Assembly: GCA_963716115.1 (NCBI GenBank)
Contig: CAVQSZ010000033.1
Coordinates: 186,001 to 250,000 of the forward strand
Source: AP-15 sp963716115
GTDB taxonomy: Bacteria > Pseudomonadota > Alphaproteobacteria > ATCC43930 > CGMCC-115725
Direction of reading: 5' to 3'
Length of the DNA stretch: 64,000 nt
The translations under genes and the position numbers were made by a program. Each line of letters begins with the position of its first letter. Position 1 is the first letter of the stretch. Below the pieces are notes generated by a model. It was given only the letters and a program-made list of their open reading frames with translations. It was not told where the DNA came from and ran no database searches. Shown in pieces: positions 9,374 through 18,393 of the stretch.

Positions 9374-9814
9374 ATGACCGACAAACCGCGGCTCGTCGGC
9401 ATCAACCACGTCGCCATCGAGGTCGGGGACATCGAGGAAGCGCTCGCGTTCTACGGTAAGATCTTCGACTTCACCCTGCGCGGCAAGCGAGCGGGCAACG
9501 CCTTCATCGAGCTTGGCGACCAATTCATCAACATGATGGAGACGCCGACGCCGCATGTCGACCAGCGCCGGCATTTCGGGCTCGTCGTCGACGACCGGTC
9601 GAGCGTGCGCGCGCGGGTGGAGGCCGCCGGCGGCAAGCTCTTGCCGGGGCCGTTCCTCGATTTCCTCGACCCGTGGGGCAATCGCGTCGAAATCATCGAA
9701 TATTCGAATATTCAGTTCACCAAGGCGCCCCAGGTATTGCGCGCGATGGATTTCGACCTCGATAAGAACGAGAATGCGTTGCGCGAGCTGGCTGACAAGG
9801 GGATGGTCCCTTAA
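9374..9814 (+). CDS. VOC-family (glyoxalase/dioxygenase superfamily) protein
   Basis: Protein of 146 residues with the two beta-alpha-beta modules of the vicinal oxygen chelate fold. GINHVAIEVGDIEEALAFY opens the first and RRHFGLVVDDRSSVRARVEAAG the second, ending in FLDPWGNRVEIIEY. Metal ligands His (NHVAI), His/Glu in the second half and the final Glu are plausible. The C-terminal extension (residues 115-146) is charged. GGGAGG at 9359-9364 precedes the ATG. The substrate is unknown. Confidence 0.87.
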   Translation: MTDKPRLVGINHVAIEVGDIEEALAFYGKIFDFTLRGKRAGNAFIELGDQFINMMETPTPHVDQRRHFGLVVDDRSSVRARVEAAGGKLLPGPFLDFLDPWGNRVEIIEYSNIQFTKAPQVLRAMDFDLDKNENALRELADKGMVP

Positions 9815-9862
9815 GATCGGAGTTCAATTCAAATTGTTTCCATCTAGATCGATAAATTGCTC

Positions 9863-9952
9863 GTCATTCCCGCGAAATCGGGAATCCAGGCCTCCGGCGC
9901 CGCAGCAGTGGCCCTGGACCCCCGCTTTCCCCACGGGACAAGCCCGTGGGCT
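9863..9952. repeat. pair of intergenic hairpin repeats
   Basis: Two stems are visible. ATTCCCGCGAAATCGGGAAT lies around 9866-9885, and CCCACGGG (9930-9937) pairs with CCCGTGGG (9943-9950). The text CGTCATTCCCGCGAAA...GGAATCCAGG is a dispersed proteobacterial intergenic repeat. A sister copy, with CCCGGCGAAAGCCGGG, lies at 54.7 kb. Confidence 0.75.
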
Positions 9953-10012
9953 GAAGGCGCACGGGGCGACGATAGTTGTCCGGCGGCCCGGCACCACACG
10001 GAGGGAACGGCA

Positions 10013-10645
10013 ATGGCGAACGGCCTGCTGATCGCGGCGTTCGATTTCTCGAACGTCGCCGAGGACGAGTTCAACGACTGGTACGATTTGGAGCACATCC
10101 CCGAGCGGCGGCGCGTCCCGGGCTTTTTGAGCTGTGAGCGCTGGATCGGCGCCGACGACGCGCGGCAGTCGGTCGCCACCTACGACCTCGCCGGCCTCTC
10201 GGTGCTGCAAGGCCCGGCCTACCGCGCGATCGGCGGCGAGAATCTGTCGCCGTGGTCGAAACGGGTGACCGCCGGGTGCCGTCGCCTGTTGCGCTTCGAG
10301 GGCGACCAGATCCTGCCCGGCGACATGGCCGCGCCCGAGGATGCCGGCGGCATCCTGCTGGTGGCGATGACCCCGGCTCCGGCGGTCGAGACCGCGTTCA
10401 ACGCATGGTACGACACCGAGCACGCGCCGGCCCTGGCCCGCGTGCCCGGCGTGCTCTGCGCCCGCCGCTTCCGCGCCGCCGGCCACCCGGGATATGTCGC
10501 GCTCTACCACCTGGCCTCGCCCGCGATCCCGAACGGCCCCGAGTGGAAGCGGGCCAGCGAGTCGACGCCGATGCCGGACCACGTGCGGCCGCACATCAGC
10601 GACCGCCTGCGCCTTCTCTGCCGGGCATACCAGCGCGCGGCCTAG
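10013..10645 (+). CDS. two-repeat dimeric alpha/beta-barrel (EthD-like) protein
   Basis: Protein of 210 residues built from two similar halves. The first has FNDWYDLEHIPERRRVPGFLSCERW (residues about 21-45 within the half). The second repeats the same pattern as FNAWYDTEHAPALARVPGVLCARRF. The motif W-Y-D-x-E-H is typical of ferredoxin-like dimeric alpha/beta barrels of the EthD/DUF4286-like type found in aromatic-degradation clusters. The ATG at 10013 is preceded by GGAGGGA at 10000-10006. A glutathione transferase and an HpaB-like oxygenase follow closely, so a role in the same catabolic unit is inferred. No reaction can be assigned. Confidence 0.75.
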   Translation: MANGLLIAAFDFSNVAEDEFNDWYDLEHIPERRRVPGFLSCERWIGADDARQSVATYDLAGLSVLQGPAYRAIGGENLSPWSKRVTAGCRRLLRFEGDQILPGDMAAPEDAGGILLVAMTPAPAVETAFNAWYDTEHAPALARVPGVLCARRFRAAGHPGYVALYHLASPAIPNGPEWKRASESTPMPDHVRPHISDRLRLLCRAYQRAA

Positions 10646-10654
10646 GGTGCGGCG

Positions 10655-11377
10655 ATGCCCTACGAGCTTTATTATTGGGCCGGCATCCAGGGCCGCGGCG
10701 AATTCGTCCGCCTGGCGCTGGAGGAGGCGGCGGCCGAATATGTCGATGTCGCCCGGCAGCCCGGAGGCGAGAGCGCGATGATGCGCCTCGTCGGCGGCGA
10801 CGGGGCGGCGCGGCCGCCCTTCGCCCCGCCCTTCCTGAAAAGCGGCAGGCTCCTGATCGGCCAGACCGCGAACATCCTGTTGTTCCTCGGCGAGCGTCAC
10901 GGGCTGGCCCCGAGCGCCGAGGCCGGCCGGCTGTGGGCGCACCAATTGCAGCTGACGATCGCCGATTTCGTCGACGAGATCCACGATACCCACCATCCGA
11001 TCGCCGGCAGCCTCTACTACGAGGACCAGCGCGCCGAGGCCCGGGCGCGCGCCGCCGACTTCGTCAAGTCGCGGATGCCGAAATACCTCGGATACTTCGA
11101 GAAGGTGCTGGGGCAATCCAAGCCCGACAATCCGCACCTCGTCGGCGCCCGGCTCTCCTACCCCGACCTGTCGCTGTTCCAGATCGTCTGCGGGCTGCGC
11201 TACGCCTTCCCCCGCGCCATGGCGCGGCTGGAGCCGCAACATCCGCTTGTCGTCGCCGTCCACGACCGGGTCGCCGCCCGGCCGCGCGTCGCCGCCTATC
11301 TGGCGTCGGACCGCCGGATCGCGTTCAACGAGCACGGCGTCTTCCGGCATTACCCCGAGCTCGACGCGGCGGCGTAG
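10655..11377 (+). CDS. glutathione S-transferase family protein
   Basis: Protein of 240 residues starting MPYELYYWAGIQGRGEFVRLAL, the thioredoxin-like N-domain in which Tyr residues near 6-7 could be catalytic. IGQTANILLFLGERHGL is the cis-Pro/SNAIL-like glutathione site. The C-terminal helical domain follows with a YPDLSLFQ stretch near residue 170. The distance to the upstream alpha/beta-barrel gene is 9 bp and the HpaB-like gene follows 43 bp after the stop, so the three probably form one operon. Confidence 0.88.
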   Translation: MPYELYYWAGIQGRGEFVRLALEEAAAEYVDVARQPGGESAMMRLVGGDGAARPPFAPPFLKSGRLLIGQTANILLFLGERHGLAPSAEAGRLWAHQLQLTIADFVDEIHDTHHPIAGSLYYEDQRAEARARAADFVKSRMPKYLGYFEKVLGQSKPDNPHLVGARLSYPDLSLFQIVCGLRYAFPRAMARLEPQHPLVVAVHDRVAARPRVAAYLASDRRIAFNEHGVFRHYPELDAAA

Positions 11378-11420
11378 AGCGTTTTTCGGGCGCGGTTCGA
11401 CCGGGAAGGAGGAGGCGGGA

Positions 11421-12917
11421 GTGGGGATTCGCACCGGCAAGGAGCTGCTGGCGTCGCTGCGCGACGACCGCCAGGTGTTCATCGACGGCGAGCGGGTGAC
11501 GGACGTCACCGCCGACCCGCGCTTTGCGGGCGCGGCGCGGAGCTTGGCCGCGCTCTACGACATGCAGCACGACCCGGCATTGATCGACAGGATGACCTTC
11601 GCCTCGCCGGCCGATGGCGCGCGGGCCGGGCTCTCGTTCATTGTGCCGCAAACCGTCGACGAGCTGATCGGCCGCCGCGACATGGTCAAGATCTGGATGG
11701 ACGCGACCTGCGGCATGTTCGGCCGCAGCCCCGACTTCATGAACATCTTCGTCGCGGGGCTGGCCGGGGCGGCGGATGAATTCGGCCGCCGCGACCGGCG
11801 TTTCGCCGACAATCTGCGCGCCTATCACGCGCTGATCCGCGACCGCGACCTGTGCCTGACCCACACCCTCGTCAACCCGCAGGTCGACCGCTCCAAGCCG
11901 GTCGAGCAGCAGTCGAAGGACCTCGCCGCGAAGATCGTCAAGGAGACCGACCGCGGCATCGTGATCCGCGGCGCGCGCATGGTTTCGACGCTGTGCGCCT
12001 ACGCTGACGAGCTCCTGGTCATGCCGTCGACCTACATCGCCAACAGCAAGGAGGCCGAGCCCTACGCGATCGGCTTCAGCGTCGCAGCCGCGGCGCCGGG
12101 CCTGCGCTTTATCTGCCGCCCCTCGGTCATGCACCAGAACGCCGCCTCGCCGATGGACTATCCGTTGTCCTCGCGCTTCGACGAGACCGATGCGGTGGTG
12201 GTGTTCGACGATGTGCTGGTGCCGTGGGAGCGCGTCTACATCCACCGCGACGCCGACCTCTGCAACGGCCTCTACGACCGCACCGGCATGATGCCGCAGG
12301 TCATGCACCAGTTCTCGACCAAGAACCTCGCCAAGGCCGAGTTCATGATGGGGCTGGCCTTCGCCATCGCGAAATCGACCAGCATCGACCAGCACCTGCA
12401 TGTGCAGGGGATGCTGGCGGAGCTCATTCAGTACGCGGAATTCGTCCGCGCCTGCCTGCGGGCGAGCGAGGCCGACGCCGCGCCGAGCCAATTCGGGGTC
12501 ATGACCCCCGCGGCGATGCCGCTGTGGACGGTGCGCATGATGTACCCGCGGATGTTTGTGCGGATGTGCGAGATCGTGCAGATCCTGGGCGCCGGCGGGC
12601 TCGTCGCGGTCCCCTCCTACGCCGAGCTCGCCGGGCCGGCCGCATCCGACGTGGCGACGTATTTTCAGGCGGCCAACGCCGACGCCGCGACCCGGATCAA
12701 GCTGTTCCGGCTCGGCTTCGACGCCGCGGTTTCCTCCTTTTCCGGCCGTCAGCAGCTTTACGAGCGCTATTATTCGGGCGACCCGGTGCGGCTCGCCGGC
12801 GCGCTCTACGGCCTCTACGACAAGGATGCGCACATCGACCGCATCATGGCGCTGCTCGACGGGCTCGAGGCGAGCGCCGCCACCCTCGACGTGTCGGCTT
12901 TTGTGCGCGCGCGCTGA
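11421..12917 (+). CDS. 4-hydroxyphenylacetate 3-hydroxylase (HpaB) family flavin monooxygenase
   Basis: Large oxygenase component of the HpaB/pyoverdin chromophore family, 498 residues. It belongs to the reduced-flavin-dependent ortho-hydroxylases of phenols, which need a separate flavin reductase. Family features are IRTGKELLASLRDDRQVFIDGERV at the N-terminus, LTHTLVNPQVDRSK near 150, and the flavin/substrate region RGARMVSTLCAYADE. The acyl-CoA-dehydrogenase-like C-terminal helices include LPSYAELAGP-like AVPSYAELAG. The GTG start at 11421 is supported by AAGGAGGA at 11406-11413. No HpaC reductase is next to it. The exact phenolic substrate is not known. Confidence 0.88.
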   Translation: MGIRTGKELLASLRDDRQVFIDGERVTDVTADPRFAGAARSLAALYDMQHDPALIDRMTFASPADGARAGLSFIVPQTVDELIGRRDMVKIWMDATCGMFGRSPDFMNIFVAGLAGAADEFGRRDRRFADNLRAYHALIRDRDLCLTHTLVNPQVDRSKPVEQQSKDLAAKIVKETDRGIVIRGARMVSTLCAYADELLVMPSTYIANSKEAEPYAIGFSVAAAAPGLRFICRPSVMHQNAASPMDYPLSSRFDETDAVVVFDDVLVPWERVYIHRDADLCNGLYDRTGMMPQVMHQFSTKNLAKAEFMMGLAFAIAKSTSIDQHLHVQGMLAELIQYAEFVRACLRASEADAAPSQFGVMTPAAMPLWTVRMMYPRMFVRMCEIVQILGAGGLVAVPSYAELAGPAASDVATYFQAANADAATRIKLFRLGFDAAVSSFSGRQQLYERYYSGDPVRLAGALYGLYDKDAHIDRIMALLDGLEASAATLDVSAFVRAR

Positions 12918-12926
12918 CCGCGGCGA

Positions 12927-14525
12927 TCAGGGTGGCGGCGCGAGCCGAAAGCCGGCCTGGCCGTCGCGGGCGATCTCGGCCGGCAGCTCGGTCTCCCAGC
13001 GCAGGTAGGCCTGCATCGCCTCGCGGTTGCCGGCGTGGCGGTCGTGGTTCCAGAACAGGTAGTCGATGCGCTCGGCGTCCGGCGGATCGGCCGGCGAGGC
13101 GGCGACCGGCAGGCCGGCCTGCAGCCATGCCGCACTGCCGCCGCCGACGACGGCGATCCGCGCCGCGGTCAGCTCGGCGAGGTCGATGGCGGCCATCCGC
13201 GCCGCCGCCTCGTCATCGGCGAACAGGGCGATACGGCCGGCTCCCAGCACCGCGCCCGGCAGCCGATCGAGGCGCGGCCGGATGCTCCACACCGCTCCTT
13301 GCGGATGCGCCCGGCGATAGGCGGCGCTCGGCTCCAGCGAGATTGCCGCCGCCCCCGCGGCGAGCTGTCGCGCCGCTTCCGCGACCTCGATCGTCGGCAA
13401 CGCGGGAAACGGCAAGGCATCCGGCGAGCCGGGTCCGGCTTCGAGGGCTTGGCCCTCCAGCGCGCGGTCGAGGACCTGCGCGTCCCAGCCCATCTGCTTG
13501 AGCCAGTGCGCGGTCATCACGGCGCGCGCGCCGGTATCGTCGACGAGCACCAGGCGGGCGCCGCGGGTCGCGACCCAGCGGTCGATCGCCTGCACCAATT
13601 GGCCGCCCGGGGCCGAGGCCGACCCCGGCAGATGGCCGGCGGCGAACTCCTCCGGCGTGCGCACGTCGAGCACATATGTGGTTCTCGTCTCGCCCTCGGA
13701 GAGCCGGCGGGCGAGCCCGGCATGATCGATCCGGCGAACGCCGAACCGCGCCTCGACGGCCTGCGCCCGCCGCTGCGCCGCCAAGGCCGCGTCCGGGCTG
13801 ACCGCGCGCAGCCCGCCGCCGACGCCGCTCTCCAGCTCGAGCCCGGCGAGGCGCCAGCCCTGGGTCCCGCCCTCGAGCGAGGCCACCCGGTTCGGCGCCC
13901 CGGCGTTGATCAGCGACTGCGCTCCGATGATCCCGCGGGTGCGCCCGGCGCAGGAGACGACGACGAAGGCATCGGGCGAGGGCACGGCGTCGGCGAAGCG
14001 GTGAACCAGCTCGGCCCCGGGGCAGGGGAGGGCGCCCGGCACATGAAACCGCTCGTATTCGTCGAGCGGCCGGCTGTCGAGGACCACGACCTTCGCCCCC
14101 GAACGCCGCAGCCGGTCGAGCTCGGCGGCCGAGATCGCCGGGGTGCCGAGCTCATGCTCGACGATCTCGGCGAAGGCCTTGCTCGGGACATTGCTGCTCG
14201 GAAACAGCGGATGGCCGGCCGCCACCCACGCCGCGACGCCGCCCGTCAGCAGATGGAGGCCGCGGTAGCCGAGCCCCGCCATGCGCCGCGCCGCCCGTTC
14301 CGCGACGCCGTCGTCATCGTCGGCCAGAACCACCCGGCACGACCGCCGCGGCGCCAGCCGTCCGATCTCGGCTTCGAGCCGGCTGTAGGGCAGGTTGACC
14401 GCCAGCAGCGGATGGCCTTCGCCGTGCTGCCCTTCCTCGCGGACATCGATGAAGGCGATTTCGCCGCCATCGGCCAGCCACCGCCTGACCGTGTTGACCT
14501 CGACTGTGCGCGCAATCTTATCCAT
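12927..14525 (-). CDS. four-domain rhodanese-like protein
   Basis: Protein of 532 residues made of four successive rhodanese folds, at about residues 5-110, 125-235, 265-370 and 385-490, with a further C-terminal tail. Only domain 2 carries a rhodanese active-site loop with Cys (SCAGRTRG, Cys near 192). Domains 1, 3 and 4 have acidic residues at that place (VVLADDDD, LVLVDDTG, IALFADDE). Domain tops such as FIDVREEGQHGEGH and VLDVRTPEEFAAGHLPG are clear. ATG 14525 with GGAG 8 bp before it is preferred over the GTG at 14534. It is convergent with the HpaB-like gene, 9 bp apart. The role is probably sulfur transfer with three structural or regulatory domains; the acceptor is unknown. Confidence 0.88.
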   Translation of the reverse strand: MDKIARTVEVNTVRRWLADGGEIAFIDVREEGQHGEGHPLLAVNLPYSRLEAEIGRLAPRRSCRVVLADDDDGVAERAARRMAGLGYRGLHLLTGGVAAWVAAGHPLFPSSNVPSKAFAEIVEHELGTPAISAAELDRLRRSGAKVVVLDSRPLDEYERFHVPGALPCPGAELVHRFADAVPSPDAFVVVSCAGRTRGIIGAQSLINAGAPNRVASLEGGTQGWRLAGLELESGVGGGLRAVSPDAALAAQRRAQAVEARFGVRRIDHAGLARRLSEGETRTTYVLDVRTPEEFAAGHLPGSASAPGGQLVQAIDRWVATRGARLVLVDDTGARAVMTAHWLKQMGWDAQVLDRALEGQALEAGPGSPDALPFPALPTIEVAEAARQLAAGAAAISLEPSAAYRRAHPQGAVWSIRPRLDRLPGAVLGAGRIALFADDEAAARMAAIDLAELTAARIAVVGGGSAAWLQAGLPVAASPADPPDAERIDYLFWNHDRHAGNREAMQAYLRWETELPAEIARDGQAGFRLAPPP

Positions 14526-14746
14526 CCTTCGCACTCCAATGCAGGGAACCGCAGCCCTCTCCCGTGGCCACAGGTGAGGGAGAACAGGTCACGCGCTGCT
14601 CCCGATCCGGGTTGCGTCGACAAAGCGCTCGGTCGCGGCGTCGATTGCAAGGAACCCCCTCCTCTGGTCAGGCGCCCGGTGCAAGTCCGGCGATCGTAGG
14701 GACGCCGCCACCGGCGAGGACGCGCCGTCGACGACGCGCGACATCG

Positions 14747-15883
14747 TCAGTGGCGCAGAAAATAAACCCGGTAGAGCTGGTCGCGGAAAGGTGCGCTCGC
14801 TTCGATCGCGACGCGGAAGTCGGCTCTGCCGAGCACATAGGTGTCGAGATCTTCACGTGCGACCACGGTCGCGTTGCGCGGCTCGCCGCTGATCAGCGCC
14901 GCCTCGCCAAAGAAGTCGCCGGGGCCCAGCGTCGCGACCTCGCGGTCGTGGCGCATGACCTCGACCGTGCCGTCGGAAATCAGAAAAAAGCTCTCGCCGA
15001 AATCGCCCTCGCGAATGATGACGTCGCCGGCAACGAAACGCCGCCTTGTCGTCTTTTCCGCGACATTGGTGAGCTCGATCGGGGTTAGATCTTTGAACGC
15101 ATCCACGGTCTTCAGGAATTCGCAGATCCTCAACGCGTCATGCAGCACCACATCGGACGCGATCCTCCCGTCGACCATGTGAACCAGGCGGTCGGCCTTT
15201 TCGATGATCCGGTGGTCGTGAGTCACCATTACGACCGCCGAGCCCTGCTCGATCGTCGTTTCCTTGAGGAGATCGACGACGCCGCGAGCCGAATCCTTGT
15301 CGAGCGCGGCGGTCGGCTCGTCGGCGAGAACCAGCTTCGGCCGATTGACCAGAGCCCGCGCGATCGCAACGCGCTGGCGCTGGCCGCCGGATAGGGATCG
15401 GGGCCGGTAGTCGACCCGGTTTCCGAGCCCAAGCCGCTCGAGCATCACGGTGCCGCGCTGCCGCATCTCCGCCGGGGCACAGCTGCCGAGCTGCATCGCC
15501 ATTTTCACGTTTTCATACGCCGACAATGCGTCGAACAGATTGTGCATCTGAAAGATGAAGCCGATATTGCGGCGCACCGCGACCAGCTCGTGGCGGCCGA
15601 GGCTCGACAAATCATGGCCGAGCACATCGATCCTGCCCTCTTGCACGGTACGCAACGCCCCGATGAGTGTAAGCAAGGTGGTCTTTCCGGCCCCCGACGG
15701 CCCGGTCATCACCACCAGCTGACCCGGCGCGATCTCGATCCTGTTGTCGAACAGGATCTGGTTGCGCGATCCGCCCTGCCCGAAGGAATGGTTCAGCTCG
15801 GCAACCCGCACGACCGGATCGCGGCTGGCCGATGCCGCGGGGTCAAGCGCACGCACCGTCTCGGCGAGGACGGCGGCGGTCAT
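14747..15883 (-). CDS. ABC exporter ATPase fused to a cyclic-nucleotide-binding domain
   Basis: Protein of 378 residues. Residues 25-245 form a DevA/LolD/MacB-type ATPase: Walker A GPSGAGKTT (61-69), Q-loop FQMHNLF, signature LSGGQRQR (164-171), Walker B LVLADEPTAALD. Residues 260-365 form a cNMP-binding domain whose phosphate-binding cassette FGEAALISGEPRNATVVA (325-342) keeps the key Gly-Glu and Arg. The fusion suggests the exporter senses cAMP or cGMP in the cytoplasm. ATG 15883 shares its A with the stop of the upstream permease gene (TGATG), so the two are translationally coupled. The 220 bp upstream of the next gene (14526-14746) holds only a degenerate CCCTCTCCC-type repeat near 14555-14590. 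Confidence 0.9.
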   Translation of the reverse strand: MTAAVLAETVRALDPAASASRDPVVRVAELNHSFGQGGSRNQILFDNRIEIAPGQLVVMTGPSGAGKTTLLTLIGALRTVQEGRIDVLGHDLSSLGRHELVAVRRNIGFIFQMHNLFDALSAYENVKMAMQLGSCAPAEMRQRGTVMLERLGLGNRVDYRPRSLSGGQRQRVAIARALVNRPKLVLADEPTAALDKDSARGVVDLLKETTIEQGSAVVMVTHDHRIIEKADRLVHMVDGRIASDVVLHDALRICEFLKTVDAFKDLTPIELTNVAEKTTRRRFVAGDVIIREGDFGESFFLISDGTVEVMRHDREVATLGPGDFFGEAALISGEPRNATVVAREDLDTYVLGRADFRVAIEASAPFRDQLYRVYFLRH

Positions 15884-17070
15884 CAGAACACCTCCGCGGG
15901 ATCTGCCACGATTACCCGCCGGACCGCGAGCACGGCCGACATCAGGCACATGCCGAGGGTCAGCAGGAGGCTGACGAGGGCGAGCTCCCAGGTCATGCGC
16001 AATGGCAGCAGCGCCACCCAGCCGACAATGCCGAACAGCGCAATAGAGACCAGACAGGCCGGCGCCCAGCCGGCGAGCGCGCTCAATGTCGCCTGCTCGA
16101 GCACCACGCGGACGAGATACCGGGTCGCATAGCCCATCGCCTTCATCGTTGCGTATTGAGGCAGCTGCTCGGCCAGGTCGGTGTATATGATCTGGTACGA
16201 AATCAGCATGCCGACCACAAACCCTACAAGTGTCCCCATCGCGAAGATCGGCCCCGCCGAAGACACATCGGCCTGAAATCGGCGCTCCAATTCGAGCAGC
16301 TGATCCTTGGTCATGACGGCGATGTCGGGGGGCAGGGCCGCGACGAGCGCCCGCTGCACCACCATGGGGTCGCGGCCCGCGCTCAGCTCGATGACTCCGA
16401 GCTCGACAGCCGGAGGGCCTCCGCCCGGGTCGGGCAGCAGCTGGGCAAACGTCCGATCGCCGACCACCACGGTGCCGTCGTTCTCAAAGTCGGGACCGAG
16501 CGCAAAGCTGCCGACGACGCGGACCTTCCTGCCATTCAGCTCGGCCTCGGACAGCGGACGGTCCATCCCGAGAAACCGGCGGCCACGCCGATCGACGACA
16601 GCCGTATCCAGATCACCCAATTCAGTCAGGTTAGCGTCGAGCTGCGGCAGACGCAATAACGGATGCTCGGGGGCGAAGGCCAAGACCCGGACCTGGTAAT
16701 CCTTGTCATTGAAGGGGTTTCGCCAAAAGACGTGGTGCCAATCCGCATAAAGCGGCCAAGCGCTCGCCACTCCCGGCACGACGCGGGCGGCGTCGAGCTC
16801 GCGCTGGGGGAACGGGTCCTTCGTGGCGAACCGGTATTTGCCGGCGTTCTGCAGAAAAAGGTCGCCGTCGAGCAGCCTGATGATTTCGAGCGAGGCGTTG
16901 AAGAACGCTCTCTCGAAGCCGAGCTGCATCAGCATCAGCAGCACCGCAAAGCCGATGCCGCCGCTCGAGCGCAACAGCCGCGGCTTGTTGGCCAGCAAAT
17001 TCCGCCGGGCGAGTGGAACAAACCCGGCGTGTCGCCAAGGGTGTCGAGCATCGGGCGTGGTGATCGACAA
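15883..17070 (-). CDS. FtsX/DevC-like ABC transporter permease (second subunit)
   Basis: Membrane protein of 395 residues with the MacB/FtsX layout. There is one N-terminal helix (about 35-55: GGIGFAVLLMLMQLGFERAFF), a large periplasmic domain of about 200 residues, and three C-terminal helices (about 265-290, 310-345, 355-385). The string LAEQLPQYATMKAMGYATRYL, before the third helix, is the conserved DevC coupling segment. Its start is 15 bp after the stop of the paralogous permease upstream. The pair would form a heterodimeric exporter with the cNMP-linked ATPase. Substrate unknown. Confidence 0.87.
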   Translation of the reverse strand: MSITTPDARHPWRHAGFVPLARRNLLANKPRLLRSSGGIGFAVLLMLMQLGFERAFFNASLEIIRLLDGDLFLQNAGKYRFATKDPFPQRELDAARVVPGVASAWPLYADWHHVFWRNPFNDKDYQVRVLAFAPEHPLLRLPQLDANLTELGDLDTAVVDRRGRRFLGMDRPLSEAELNGRKVRVVGSFALGPDFENDGTVVVGDRTFAQLLPDPGGGPPAVELGVIELSAGRDPMVVQRALVAALPPDIAVMTKDQLLELERRFQADVSSAGPIFAMGTLVGFVVGMLISYQIIYTDLAEQLPQYATMKAMGYATRYLVRVVLEQATLSALAGWAPACLVSIALFGIVGWVALLPLRMTWELALVSLLLTLGMCLMSAVLAVRRVIVADPAEVF

Positions 17071-17085
17071 CAGGGCTGGCCCCCT

Positions 17086-18216
17086 TCAGAATACGTCGGC
17101 AGGATCGGCATGGCGAAGGTTGCCCAACGACAGCAGGGCCGAAGCAGCGGCCATGACGAGGGTCGCGACAAAGACGATCGCGACACGCGTCCAAGTCATC
17201 GTCACCGGCAGCAATGTCTCCTCCCGAACTACGGAATAGACCCCCACGGCTGCGGCGAGCGCCGGAACAAAGCCGGCCAGCACGATCAATAGGGCCATCG
17301 CGGCTACCGTGCCACTAAGGAAATGATCCGCATAGCCGACTGCCTTCAAGGTGGCGAACTGTGGCAATTGCCGGCTGACCTGAGCCGCCAGGATCTGGTA
17401 GACGACCATGATCCCGACGATGAACGCGACGAGCAGACCCGATCCGAAGAGCAGGCCGACGGAAGTTCGGGTCGTCCAATACGCCGCCTCATGCGCTTCG
17501 AGCTCCGGCCGGGTGAAGATCCGGATATCGGCGCCCAGAACCGTGCGCAACGCGTCAGCGGCCCGGTCCGGGTCGACCCCCGGCTTCAGCTGGATCAGAC
17601 CGAGATTGGCCCGGTCGAGATTACGATAGGGAAAGAGGCGGGCAAAGTTCGGCTCGTCGGCGAGGATGACGCCGAGACCCATGAAGCCGGTTCCCATGAC
17701 GTACTGCCCGCCGATCGTCATCGCCTGATCGTCGATCCTGACGACGCGTCCGGTGGTCAAGGGACCGAACATCGGTCGCGTTGCGGTATCGACGAGAACC
17801 GTATCGACCCGGCCTAGCACAGCGCGCTGGCGATCGATGTCGTCGACCTCGAAGATGTGCGCCTGCGGGTCGAAGCCGATGACAAAGACATCGGGGGACT
17901 TTCCGCCCTCGCCGCTGCGCCATTTCGCCGAGCCGAAATAGAGCGCGGCCGCCTGCGCCACCTCAGGTGCGGCCCGCGCCCGATCGAGCCGGCTGCGCGG
18001 AAATTGACCGGGCTGGGCCTGATACTCGTACCCGCTCGAAGCGATCAGCAAATCGAAACGCATCCGATCGTAAAGCAGCATGCCGCCGCGCGGCACCGCG
18101 ATGAAAAAGCCGAGCTGGACAAAGACCAGCAGGATCGCCATGAACACGCCGGCCACCGCCAGGGCCGTGCGCCCTTTGTCGTGGGTGAGGATCCGCCAGG
18201 CAAGCACGAGCCTCAC
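17086..18216 (-). CDS. FtsX/DevC-like ABC transporter permease (first subunit)
   Basis: Membrane protein of 376 residues, paralogous to its downstream neighbour. It has an N-terminal helix (TALAVAGVFMAILLVFVQLGFF), a periplasmic domain from about 45 to 250 containing PDVFVIGFDPQAHIFEVDD, and three C-terminal helices. The coupling segment is SRQLPQFATLKAVGYADHFL. DevC proteins of heterocyst glycolipid exporters share this arrangement and normally work with a DevB/HlyD-type fusion protein; no such gene is seen here. It is the first gene of a three-gene minus-strand operon, divergent from the DUF3108 gene. Confidence 0.87.
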   Translation of the reverse strand: MRLVLAWRILTHDKGRTALAVAGVFMAILLVFVQLGFFIAVPRGGMLLYDRMRFDLLIASSGYEYQAQPGQFPRSRLDRARAAPEVAQAAALYFGSAKWRSGEGGKSPDVFVIGFDPQAHIFEVDDIDRQRAVLGRVDTVLVDTATRPMFGPLTTGRVVRIDDQAMTIGGQYVMGTGFMGLGVILADEPNFARLFPYRNLDRANLGLIQLKPGVDPDRAADALRTVLGADIRIFTRPELEAHEAAYWTTRTSVGLLFGSGLLVAFIVGIMVVYQILAAQVSRQLPQFATLKAVGYADHFLSGTVAAMALLIVLAGFVPALAAAVGVYSVVREETLLPVTMTWTRVAIVFVATLVMAAASALLSLGNLRHADPADVF

Positions 18217-18393
18217 AGCGCAGCGCGCTCCTCAGCAGGACTGCGCAGGTCTGCCGCAACGACGGAAACCGGGCCGATCGTCCGAGCCGGCGAGGGCTTA
18301 TGGTGAACACGCATGATGCAGTCTGCTCGAAGCCGTCAGCAACGACGCTCCCCGGCACTATGGTTCAAGCGCCCTATCACCAACAAGGCGGTG

